Shown piece after piece: positions 1 to 6,243 of a stretch of DNA of 8,512 bases. The notes under the pieces are model-generated. The model did no database searches and had not been told where the DNA came from. It worked only from the letters and a program-made list of their open reading frames with translations. The first letter of the stretch is position 1; every line of letters starts with the position of its first letter. This DNA comes from Desulfobulbaceae bacterium (GTDB taxonomy: Bacteria; Desulfobacterota; Desulfobulbia; Desulfobulbales; Desulfurivibrionaceae), in the NCBI GenBank assembly GCA_003517965.1, contig DOZO01000024.1:1-8512 (forward strand), written 5' to 3'. The position numbers were made by a program, and so were the translations under genes.

Positions 1-376
1 ACTTGAAACAGCGAGGAGCCGAGTTATAGGAATCATAGGAAGCAGGGGAGCCACCGCCCATATCCACTTGATAGATGCCCTGGCCATTGGTGGCAAAGGC
101 AAACCGAACCGCCAACTTGGCAGCATAGTCCTTGGCCTGGCCCACTCCTGCGGTCAGCAACTTATCCCACGCCTTGGCCTCAATCACAGCCAGCTTGGTG
201 TTGCGATACTCCAGCACATAATCGGCGGTCAGCGCCTTGCCCCGTTTACCGTGGCCTTCGATGCGACCGAGGGTAATCGGGTACTCTCGTCGGATGCGGC
301 TACCTTCAATTACCCCCCAGCCAGCGGCTTTCAAGGCCGGGTCAATATGTTCGGCTCTGGTTTCGGCTTCGTTCAT
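1..376 (-). CDS. hsdR: Type I restriction enzyme subunit R (HsdR), N-terminal part, cut by the window edge
   Basis: This is the first 125 codons of the restriction and translocation subunit of a Type I system; the helicase region and C-terminus lie beyond base 1. I translated it from an ATG at 374-376. AAGGAA at 383-388 is six bases upstream, and the ATG overlaps the stop of the preceding gene as ATGA. The N-terminus (MNEAETRAEHIDPALKAAGW) leads into the endonuclease domain of the HsdR family. It has the PD-(D/E)xK pattern: D52 in ADYVLEY, then E66 and K68 in VIEAK, followed by a GQAKDYA segment and FAFATNGQGIYQVD, which is typical of this nuclease domain. By family knowledge it cleaves DNA after ATP-driven translocation when bound to HsdM and HsdS at unmethylated sites. 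It is the last visible gene of the operon. No frameshift or stop occurs in the visible part. Whether the motor domains are intact cannot be seen. Confidence 0.9.
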   Translation of the reverse strand, partial: MNEAETRAEHIDPALKAAGWGVIEGSRIRREYPITLGRIEGHGKRGKALTADYVLEYRNTKLAVIEAKAWDKLLTAGVGQAKDYAAKLAVRFAFATNGQGIYQVDMGGGSPASYDSYNSAPRCFK

Positions 377-1218
377 GGTTTTTTCCTTAGCTTATTTGCG
401 GCCTTTCCCGGTGGTAAAAAATTCTCTCCAGAGACAACTGCTTTGCCGGTCTTGGCCTCCAGCGCCTGGCGTGCCTGTTTGGCAATGGCGCCGCCTGTCT
501 TTGCGGCCGCCTTGTTTTCGGCCATTCCGGTCGCCTCATCAACCTCAGCAATCTGCCTCGTTGATAACTCAGCCAGCGCGGTGAAGATCAGTTCCGCCTC
601 GCTCATATGGTCGCGCAGGTTCTGACTCTGCAATCCCTTCATCTCCTTGTGATCCTGAACACTTACCCCTGACCACTCCTGATGAATGATGTTGGTTAGA
701 ATGGCGAACTCCTCGCCTTTCTTGATCTCGTGTTCAGCCCAGTAATCAGTCAGTTTGTTGCGTGTCTCCTGCCCGGTCATGCGTTGCTGAATCCACTTGT
801 TGCTGCGTCCGTGCTTCTTCCAGGTCTCGCGGGCGCGAGCCAGCGACAGGGCGGGGTCAGCCATTTCCTGCATGCGCTCGTAGCCGACCTTGGCCAGCCA
901 GAGCTTGATCGGCTCCGCCTTCGGGCTGGGAACTGATTGGACAAGGCGCAGGAGAGTTTCGGCAGTGGCAACGTCGGTGAGGCGTTGTTTGCCATCCGCA
1001 GCAGTCATTTTCAACTGGTGACAATTTGTCACCAGTTGGCTTCCTTCCTTGCCCAGTCGCTCTTTCAGCTTGTTCCAATACTTGCGAGCCGTTTGATAGT
1101 CAGCTTGCTGTGTCAGCACCTGAATGATGTCAATGACAGAGAACCACCAGATTTCGGTTTTTTCGTCATAGATATGGCGGATTTCGTGGGTTTCAAAAAA
1201 AACGGGTTGAGTTTGCAT
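373..1218 (-). CDS. BRO-N domain / DinD-like protein embedded in the Type I R-M operon
   Basis: A 281-residue protein. The N-terminal part (about residues 6-115) looks like a BRO-N or phage antirepressor-type DNA-binding domain: IWWFSVIDIIQVL, ARKYWNKLKERL, TDVATAETLLRLVQSVPSPKAEPIKLWLAKVG. The central part (about 165-225, FAILTNIIHQEWSGVSVQDH, then KGLQSQNLRDHMSEAEL) resembles E. coli DinD, which has FAIFQNHGYQGLYGG and KGLKKNQKILDHM in the same order. That comparison is from memory. The C-terminal 50 residues are rich in Ala and Lys. The start is the ATG at 1216-1218. AGGA at 1228-1231, overlapping the hsdS stop, lies nine bases upstream. The gene sits 11 bases after hsdS and overlaps hsdR by ATGA, so it is co-translated with the restriction genes. 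E. coli DinD is SOS-induced and reported to modulate RecA. The role here is unknown; control of restriction or a DNA-damage link is inference. It is not an hsd core subunit. Confidence 0.85.
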   Translation of the reverse strand: MQTQPVFFETHEIRHIYDEKTEIWWFSVIDIIQVLTQQADYQTARKYWNKLKERLGKEGSQLVTNCHQLKMTAADGKQRLTDVATAETLLRLVQSVPSPKAEPIKLWLAKVGYERMQEMADPALSLARARETWKKHGRSNKWIQQRMTGQETRNKLTDYWAEHEIKKGEEFAILTNIIHQEWSGVSVQDHKEMKGLQSQNLRDHMSEAELIFTALAELSTRQIAEVDEATGMAENKAAAKTGGAIAKQARQALEAKTGKAVVSGENFLPPGKAANKLRKKP

Positions 1219-1229
1219 GGTTTGGCGTC

Positions 1230-2435
1230 CTAGAGTTGACCGGTGAAGGCTTGGTCGAGGATGGATTTTTTCAGGGCGTCGAGGGCGGCGAGTTTTTGCT
1301 GGTAGATGGATTCGAGGCGTTGGGTTTCGGTTCGGAGTGCATCAAGCTTATTGGCTATCATGTTCTGTTCTTGAACAGTTGGTAAAGGTATCGGCATCGA
1401 CCTTAGGTCGTTAATAGACAGATTCGGCTGCATCAAAGTGTTTACTCGTTTTTTAACATAATCGACTACTGTCTGTGTCGAGAGGTAGGCGAAAAGAAAT
1501 GGTACTGTCATGGTGTCTGGCCTATCAGTTATTGCAGCGACACGCTGATTAAGAAGCGCACCATTATATTCATCAGGCACAACAGCAACCTTGAGTCCTC
1601 CTGATATAATGGTTCGAGTCAAGGCAATAACGATGCTGCCTTTCTGCACTGAAGCTGCTACATATTTTGTGTCGAAGCCTTCAGGAAGATAGCAGTCTGA
1701 TTTACAAATAAACTCTCTGACTCCAACGTTGGTAATTTTGATACTTTTAACAATGCCTCTCGGTGAAAAGTCTGTGCTTTTGAAGGCGAACCCATTGATT
1801 ATCAATGCTACCTTCTCTAAAGGTTTCTCCACCCACCCCTCACCACGCTGGGTAAAGACCGATTGCAGGTGGCTTTCAAAGAGGGCGCGGGCATTCTGGA
1901 GGTTCTTTTCGGCGTTGACTTTGGCGGTGGCGATGCCGTCAAACGCTTCGTCGAGGATGGTGACGATGCGCTGTTGTTCTTTCATGGGAGGGATAGGAAT
2001 GATAATAGATTTTATGAAAGGTAATTTCACACCTTGAACTGTTGCACCAGTACCTTCATCTTGAATGATATGAGCTGTATTTTTGAACCATTGAAACAAA
2101 TAACCGACTATCAATTCGGAAGTGCTTCTTGGGATAATGCCCTTTAAATCCTGGTTTATTGCAGTATCATACTTCAAAAGACAGACCTTGCCTAAGCCAA
2201 CTCTGGTGGCAATAACAAGATTGTCTTTAGGAATAATGTTTGTTGAACTACTGCGTACGGCCTCTTTTGTAATTTTGAACTCAGTTTCAGAAATCACTTC
2301 TGATTTCATATCTCTGACAGTTGCCCATGGTATTACACCATCACGGTAAAATAATTCATTATTTTTCGCCGGTGTGCCGCCACCCATAATCTCACATACT
2401 TCCCCTAATTTCCTATATTTCCACCCCGCCTTCAT
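1230..2435 (-). CDS. hsdS: Type I restriction-modification specificity subunit (HsdS)
   Basis: A 401-residue DNA recognition subunit with the normal two-half layout. Target recognition domain 1 covers about residues 1-145 (WKYRKLGEVCEIMGGGTP near the start). A first conserved helical spacer follows at about 146-195 (PIPPMKEQQRIV, then ILDEAFDGIATAKVNAEKNL). Target recognition domain 2 is about 200-345 (WVEKPLEKVALIINGFAF). A second spacer is at about 346-401 (MPIPLPTVQEQNMIA, ending DALKKSILDQAFTGQL). The repeated PIP...EQ..I motif before each coiled-coil spacer is diagnostic. The protein binds two HsdM copies and fixes a bipartite target sequence; that sequence cannot be read from the gene. 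The start at 2435 overlaps the upstream stop as ATGA, which indicates translational coupling, and there is no strong independent ribosome site. The recognition domains look richer in A and T at DNA level than the spacer between them, as expected if domains are exchanged by recombination. Length and frame are intact. Confidence 0.95.
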   Translation of the reverse strand: MKAGWKYRKLGEVCEIMGGGTPAKNNELFYRDGVIPWATVRDMKSEVISETEFKITKEAVRSSSTNIIPKDNLVIATRVGLGKVCLLKYDTAINQDLKGIIPRSTSELIVGYLFQWFKNTAHIIQDEGTGATVQGVKLPFIKSIIIPIPPMKEQQRIVTILDEAFDGIATAKVNAEKNLQNARALFESHLQSVFTQRGEGWVEKPLEKVALIINGFAFKSTDFSPRGIVKSIKITNVGVREFICKSDCYLPEGFDTKYVAASVQKGSIVIALTRTIISGGLKVAVVPDEYNGALLNQRVAAITDRPDTMTVPFLFAYLSTQTVVDYVKKRVNTLMQPNLSINDLRSMPIPLPTVQEQNMIANKLDALRTETQRLESIYQQKLAALDALKKSILDQAFTGQL

Positions 2436-3013
2436 CTATTGCCCCGCCCTTTCTTCTGCTCATCCCGCGCCTGCAACCGAGCCTTGGTCATGCGCTCACG
2501 CAGGCCGCCCTCTTTGAGAAAGTCCTTTGCCAAGGCCTTAAGCTGTTGATCCAGCAGGTAGTTGGCTTGGTGAATCAGGCAGATCGCGATATTGGCCACC
2601 ACCTCGGCGGGGCGGGTATCCAAGAACCCCCGATAGGACTCATAGGAGGCCGGGGAGTTATGGCCAAGTTTTCTGACATAGAGGGCTTCTTTGGAATCTT
2701 TATCCCAGATGGGAAAGTCCCGCACCTTGAGAAAATCACGGTAATCCTCCAGTAGCTCTTCCAGGCTGGCACGCGCCACGTTGGTCAGCTTAATCTCCAT
2801 CTCCTTTGAGGTGGTCGCGGCCTTGCTCCCCTCAATGATATTCTGTTTGCCGGAACGGGACGCCTGCACCATCTGATCGACCGTGCGGTCGCCTCTTTTG
2901 AGAAAGCGTTCACAAAACCGGTAGGTTATCTGGTAGACCACCTCTGACTTCTGGGAAGACACCTTCCCCTTACTCTCATGATTCCTATTCTTCTCATCAA
3001 ATCCAGGGCTCAT
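2432..3013 (-). CDS. Four-helix-bundle (S23-like) accessory protein between hsdM and hsdS
   Basis: A 193-residue, mostly helical, charged protein with no signal peptide or membrane segment. About residues 25-160 resemble the four-helix-bundle family first known from 23S rRNA intervening sequences. The pattern VYQITYRFCERFL, then ASRSGKQNIIEGSKAATTSK, then LTNVARASLEELLEDYRDFL matches that family's recurring R..x-NIxEG and E..E-Y features. A Lys/Arg-rich tail (about 160-193, FLKEGGLRERMTKARLQARD) extends past the bundle, so it is probably a version with an added C-terminal suffix domain. The start at 3013 overlaps the hsdM stop as ATGA, and the stop overlaps the hsdS start in the same way. This places it firmly inside the operon. 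Its biochemical role is not known to me. A part in assembly of HsdM with HsdS, or in nucleic acid binding, would be inference from position only. The family assignment is fairly sure; the function is not. Confidence 0.85.
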   Translation of the reverse strand: MSPGFDEKNRNHESKGKVSSQKSEVVYQITYRFCERFLKRGDRTVDQMVQASRSGKQNIIEGSKAATTSKEMEIKLTNVARASLEELLEDYRDFLKVRDFPIWDKDSKEALYVRKLGHNSPASYESYRGFLDTRPAEVVANIAICLIHQANYLLDQQLKALAKDFLKEGGLRERMTKARLQARDEQKKGRGNR

Positions 3014-4464
3014 AACAACCCCCGAATCGTGGCCAACACCGCCGCACTCTCAGCATCCAGCGCCGCAATCTCATCGATAATAGCCAGCGGGCTGCGGTGG
3101 ACGATCTCCTCACCACCGTTGGGGTTCTTTACCGACAGGTCAAAGGTCGTTTGGTCAATGTTGGCCGCATCCACGCTCCAGGATTTGGGCGAGTCGGTAA
3201 CGGTCTTCTGCAACTCAATAAAGTCAGCCAGGTCAGCATCATTCAACGGGTTGGTCTTGCCCATGTTGCGGCCAACGTCAAGCGAGTAGTACCAAACCTT
3301 GCGAGTCGGCGCACCCTTGTCAAAAAACAACACCACGGTCTTGACCCCGGCCCCTTGAAAGGTACCGCCAGGACAATCAAGGACGGTATGCAGGTTGCAG
3401 CTTTCCAAAAGCAGCTTGCGCAGGCTCACCGAGGCGTTGTCCGTATTGGAAAGAAAGGTATTCTTGATGACCACGCCCGCCCGACCACCAGCCTTGAGCA
3501 TCTTGATGAAATGCTGGAGAAAGAGGAAGGCGGTTTCCCCGGTACGGATCGGGAAGTTCTGCTGCACCTCCTTGCGTTCCTTGCCGCCAAAGGGAGGATT
3601 GGCCAGGATGATGTCGTAGCGGTCTTTCTCCTGCACATCAGCCAGGTTCTCGGTCAGGGTGTTGGTGTGGATGATGTTGGGGGCCTCGATGCCATGCAGG
3701 ATCATATTCATGATGGCGATGACATAGGCCAAGGACTTCTTTTCCTTGCCGTAGAAGGTGCGCTCCTGCAAGGTTTTGAGGTCGGAAGTGGTCAGCTTGG
3801 GCTGGGACTTGAGATAGTCGAAAGCCTCGCACAAAAATCCTGCCGAACCGACTGCGCCGTCATAAATACGCTGGCCGATCTCTGGCTTGACCACCCGCAC
3901 AATGGCCCGGATCAGCGGACGGGGGGTGTAATACTCGCCGCCATTCCTCCCTGCATTGCCCATGTTCTTGATCTTGGCTTCGTAGAGGTGGGACAGTTCG
4001 TGCTTCTCGGTCTGGGAGCGAAAGCGCAGTTCGTCGATGTGGTCGATGATGTCCCGCAGGATGTAGCCGCTGTGAATCTTGTTTTTGATCTCGCCGAATA
4101 TCTGGCCGATTTTGTATTCGATGGTGTTCGGTCCGGTGGCCTTCTGCTTGAAGCCGTGCAGGTAGGGGAACAACTTCCGATCGACAAATTCCCGCAGATC
4201 ATCGCCAACCAGGGCTTTGTTGTGGTCGAGCCTGCCGTCGGTACTCTTGGGGGCGGCCCAACTCTCCCAGCGGTATGGCTCATCGAGAATGAAGGAATAC
4301 TTTTTCCCCTCTAACTCAGCCTCTGTTGCCTTGTCCTGCTCCAGACTGTCCAGATACTTCAGGAACAGCAGCCAGGAGGTCTGCTCGGCGTAATCCAATT
4401 CACTGGCACAACCGGCTTCTTTTCGCAGTGCGTCGTCAATGTTTTTGAAGGCTTGCTCAAACAT
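3010..4464 (-). CDS. hsdM: Type I restriction-modification DNA methyltransferase subunit (HsdM)
   Basis: A 484-residue N6-adenine methyltransferase subunit. The N-terminal helical domain (about 1-165, e.g. YAEQTSWLLFLKYLDSLEQD) is the HsdM_N type. The catalytic domain starts with GEYYTPRPLIRAIV (176-189). The SAM-binding motif I is DGAVGSAGFL (202-211), and the adenine-methylation motif IV is NPPF (289-292). Motif I departs from the common DPACGSGGF form, but the DGA.GSAGF variant looks to me like a normal subfamily. The later GVVIKNTFLSN and DCPGGTFQGAGVKTVVLFF segments fit the same group. With HsdS it protects host DNA by methylating adenines at the recognition site. The ATG at 4464 has AAGGAA at 4468-4473, a close spacing. 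It is the first gene of the five-gene operon. The 127 bases upstream contain a CTGACA -35-like hexamer, but I saw no convincing -10 box. No disruption is visible. Confidence 0.97.
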   Translation of the reverse strand: MFEQAFKNIDDALRKEAGCASELDYAEQTSWLLFLKYLDSLEQDKATEAELEGKKYSFILDEPYRWESWAAPKSTDGRLDHNKALVGDDLREFVDRKLFPYLHGFKQKATGPNTIEYKIGQIFGEIKNKIHSGYILRDIIDHIDELRFRSQTEKHELSHLYEAKIKNMGNAGRNGGEYYTPRPLIRAIVRVVKPEIGQRIYDGAVGSAGFLCEAFDYLKSQPKLTTSDLKTLQERTFYGKEKKSLAYVIAIMNMILHGIEAPNIIHTNTLTENLADVQEKDRYDIILANPPFGGKERKEVQQNFPIRTGETAFLFLQHFIKMLKAGGRAGVVIKNTFLSNTDNASVSLRKLLLESCNLHTVLDCPGGTFQGAGVKTVVLFFDKGAPTRKVWYYSLDVGRNMGKTNPLNDADLADFIELQKTVTDSPKSWSVDAANIDQTTFDLSVKNPNGGEEIVHRSPLAIIDEIAALDAESAAVLATIRGLL

Positions 4465-4552
4465 GGGTTCCTTGTTTTTCAGTAGTTATTGCCGCAGAAG
4501 ATATGTTTGTCGCTGCCAAGCTGCATCAAGATAGTTAACCTGCTTAAATTCA

Positions 4553-4578
4553 AAAATAAAAGGAATATTGTCAGTTCC
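4553..4578 (-). terminator. Weak terminator-like hairpin with U-rich tail after the MFS gene
   Basis: Read on the minus strand just past the MFS stop codon, GGAA and TTCC form a short stem around a nine-base loop, followed at once by TTTTATTTTT. A second small stem (GGGAA/TTCCC, plus-strand 4584-4588 and 4595-4599) overlaps the stop region. The placement between the MFS gene and hsdM fits transcript termination that isolates the restriction operon. The four-pair stem is thin, so this is a weak call. Confidence 0.3.
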
Positions 4579-4591
4579 AGTCAGGGAAGAC

Positions 4592-5764
4592 TTATTCCCC
4601 ATCCCCCTGCCAGCCCACCGCCTGTCGCCGCTTTGCGCTAAGGCCGATAAAGGCAAAACATCCTATCACAAAACAGAGGACAAACAGACCGCTGCCAAAA
4701 AACGAGGCGCCGTAGCCCCATTCCCGGTTCAGAGTTCCGGCCGTCACCGCGGCAAGAAAGGTGGCCAGGGTACGCACTCCGTAAAGCAGGCCGGAGTTAC
4801 CACCCAGCCGGGCTGAGGGAAACAGCAGCGCCACCAGCACCCCCAGCTCCAGCAGGGCCACCGTATCGCCCAGGGTGTGCAGGAGCCTGATGATCACCAG
4901 GCTCCAGATGTCAACCGCCAGCGGGGTCAGCATCTGAAACAGGGCGGAAAAGGCCATCCCTCCGAGAAAGAAGAGAAACACCGATCTCTTCTTGTCATGA
5001 TACCTGCCGACCAGCGGTACGGCCAGGGCCATCCACAAGCCCATGCAGGCAAAGACCAGGCCGATCTGTCGGGGAAGGAGGTTGAATTTTTCTTTGAGCA
5101 GCAGGGAGTAAGAGGTCTGTTCCACCCCGAAATGGGTGCCGAGCACAAAAAGACAGGCAATCAGCAGCAGGGGCTTGAACTGGAGCACATCTCCGCTGTA
5201 GTCCTTAAAGGAAAAGACAATGGGCTCATAATCAATGAGGAACAACGAGAGCAAAAAGATGGCTCCGGCTCCGGCCATGGCAAAAAGAAAGATCAGCTCA
5301 GGTGAGGTCTGCACCACCAGGCCGCCGACCAGGGGGCCGAGGCCGAAGCCCAGATAGGTGCTCAACTGGTAGGTCGCCACCCGGCGGCTCCGCTGAATCT
5401 GGCCGAAATGCTTGAGGTATAAGGACTCGCTCACCACCACCAGGGCCGCGCTCCCTACGCCCCCGACACAAACCGCGGCCAGAATCCAGGCAAAGGAGCG
5501 GGCAAAGAGGAGAGCGGCAAAATAGCCCGCATAAAGCAGAGCGCCGCAAAGCATCGTCCGTTTGGGGGAGAAAAAATCAGAGAACATCCCGAGCGGCAGC
5601 ATCAGCGCCATGGAGGAGAGAGAAAAAATACCGATGATCACCCCGATCTGCAGGTCGCTCAGGCCATAGCCCTTGAGGAGCAGGGGCAGATAGGCCAGCA
5701 CCAGCCAGTGGGTGAAGTAGATGAGAAAACGGATGGAGATGGACAACAGGATCTGACGGCGCAT
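4592..5764 (-). CDS. Major facilitator superfamily (MFS) transporter, substrate unknown
   Basis: A 390-residue inner-membrane protein of about twelve hydrophobic segments, the usual MFS length. The first membrane helix begins near residue 5 (ILLSISIRFLIYFTHWLVLAY). The loop between helices 2 and 3 carries an MFS motif A variant, G59-x3-D63-x4-K68-R69 (GMFSDFFSPKR). A second, weaker copy occurs in the C-terminal half (GRYHDKKRS), consistent with the two six-helix halves. The long polar loop near the middle (IDYEPIVFSFKDYSGDVLQF) marks the half boundary. It should be a secondary transporter driven by an ion gradient. No residue I can see points to a specific drug, sugar or peptide substrate. 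The start ATG at 5762-5764 has AGGAA seven bases upstream. The stop is TAA at 4592-4594. It lies on the same strand as the cold-shock gene and hsdM but with 127-130 base gaps on both sides, so it probably has its own promoter. It may be unrelated to the restriction genes. Confidence 0.9.
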   Translation of the reverse strand: MRRQILLSISIRFLIYFTHWLVLAYLPLLLKGYGLSDLQIGVIIGIFSLSSMALMLPLGMFSDFFSPKRTMLCGALLYAGYFAALLFARSFAWILAAVCVGGVGSAALVVVSESLYLKHFGQIQRSRRVATYQLSTYLGFGLGPLVGGLVVQTSPELIFLFAMAGAGAIFLLSLFLIDYEPIVFSFKDYSGDVLQFKPLLLIACLFVLGTHFGVEQTSYSLLLKEKFNLLPRQIGLVFACMGLWMALAVPLVGRYHDKKRSVFLFFLGGMAFSALFQMLTPLAVDIWSLVIIRLLHTLGDTVALLELGVLVALLFPSARLGGNSGLLYGVRTLATFLAAVTAGTLNREWGYGASFFGSGLFVLCFVIGCFAFIGLSAKRRQAVGWQGDGE

Positions 5765-5797
5765 GGGAAGGTTCCTGGTAAACAGAGTTGTCCTTAC

Positions 5798-5826
5798 CTT
5801 TTAGCACGATTCGGATCAAGAGGCAA
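5798..5826 (-). promoter_or_regulatory. Candidate sigma-70-like promoter for the MFS gene
   Basis: On the minus strand, TTGCCT (plus 5821-5826) and TAAAAG (plus 5798-5803) are separated by 17 bases, each matching four of six consensus bases. The -10 box ends 33 bases before the ATG. The -35 box sits in the loop and arm of a 7-pair hairpin. This was found by eye in an AT-mixed gap, so it is a weak call. Confidence 0.25.
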
Positions 5827-5834
5827 TTCTTGAT

Positions 5835-5858
5835 GGGCTCGCGCGATTGCGGGAGCCC
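5835..5858. other. GC-rich hairpin between the cold-shock and MFS genes
   Basis: GGGCTC (5835-5840) pairs perfectly with GAGCCC (5853-5858). Three further pairs lie inside after one mismatch, with a four-base loop. On the minus strand it lies 37 bases past the stop of the cold-shock gene and could be its 3' end structure. There is no U-run on either strand, so it is not a classic rho-independent terminator. Confidence 0.5.
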
Positions 5859-5894
5859 TTGGTTGATCAAAGAGATAATTGAAAGATAAGAGGA

Positions 5895-6095
5895 TTACAG
5901 TGGTTCCACATTGGCCGCAGCCGGGCCTTTCTGCCCTTCGACAATCTCGAAGCGGACGCGTTCACCTTCCTGCAATGTCTTAAAGCCATTCTTGTTGATT
6001 GCGGAGTAATGGACAAAAACATCCTTGCCATTATCCTGGGCGATAAAGCCAAAGCCCTTTGCCTCGTTAAACCACTTTACTGTACCTTCAAACAT
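5895..6095 (-). CDS. CspA-family cold shock protein
   Basis: A 66-residue single cold-shock domain with the typical size and sequence of the CspA family. TVKWFNEAKGFGFI contains the RNP-1 motif (KGFGFI, about 13-18), and DVFVHY (about 25-30) is RNP-2. Both surfaces stack on single-stranded RNA or DNA through their aromatic residues. The C-terminal KGPAAANVEPL matches the family ending. It probably acts as an RNA chaperone in the cytoplasm. The start is set by a strong GGAGG ribosome site a few bases before the ATG at 6095, and the stop is TAA at 5895-5897. The long leader upstream (candidate promoter about 95 bases before the ATG) with a 7-pair hairpin recalls the long leaders of cold-inducible csp genes. 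I saw no clear cold-box sequence. Whether it is induced by cold, stress or growth phase cannot be told, and I cannot assign a particular csp paralog. Confidence 0.97.
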   Translation of the reverse strand: MFEGTVKWFNEAKGFGFIAQDNGKDVFVHYSAINKNGFKTLQEGERVRFEIVEGQKGPAAANVEPL

Positions 6096-6124
6096 GCTGT
6101 CCTCCGTTCCTTGCTTGGAGCCAT

Positions 6125-6143
6125 CACTGAGAAGCCCTCAGTG
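6125..6143 (-). promoter_or_regulatory. Hairpin in the leader of the cold-shock gene
   Basis: CACTGAG (6125-6131) and CTCAGTG (6137-6143) form a perfect 7-pair stem with a five-base loop. It lies in the transcribed leader between the candidate promoter and the GGAGG ribosome site. Leader structures control mRNA stability and translation in other csp genes. That this one does so is inference. On the minus strand it is not followed by a U-run, so it is unlikely to be a terminator. Confidence 0.45.
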
Positions 6144-6188
6144 TTTCCGGCTCGTTAAAAAAATACTGCGCAACGGTTTATTTATTTT

Positions 6189-6217
6189 TTGATACCAAAA
6201 AGGATTTGTAATAGCAA
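6189..6217 (-). promoter_or_regulatory. Candidate sigma-70-like promoter for the cold-shock gene
   Basis: On the minus strand, TTGCTA (plus 6212-6217) and TATCAA (plus 6189-6194) are exactly 17 bases apart, each four of six to consensus, in a strongly AT-rich gap. Transcription from here would give a leader of roughly 85-90 bases. It also implies that asnS and the cold-shock gene need not be co-transcribed. Confidence 0.35.
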
Positions 6218-6243
6218 ATAAATTATCGTTGGTTGTTGGGGGT

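Noticed and set aside
202..240. Possible inactivation of HsdR from an unusual nuclease motif
   Set aside because: D52, E66 and K68 are all in place in the visible nuclease domain, so there is no sign of inactivation in the part that can be read.
68..625. A 185-codon open frame on the plus strand
   Set aside because: It runs antisense across the hsdR/DinD-like junction. The minus-strand proteins have family motifs and coupled starts; this frame has neither.
3834..3863. Possible loss of HsdM activity from the atypical motif I (DGAVGSAGFL)
   Set aside because: The glycine-rich core and the NPPF catalytic motif are intact, and the DGA.GSAGF form looks to me like a normal subfamily variant.
3097..4314. 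A 405-codon open frame on the plus strand
   Set aside because: It lies entirely antisense to hsdM, which has clear methyltransferase motifs. Its translation shows no recognisable domain and it has no good ribosome site. It is a shadow of hsdM codon use.
4465..4591. A promoter for hsdM
   Set aside because: A CTGACA hexamer is present on the minus strand, but no -10 box at a 16-18 base spacing is convincing, so I did not list one.
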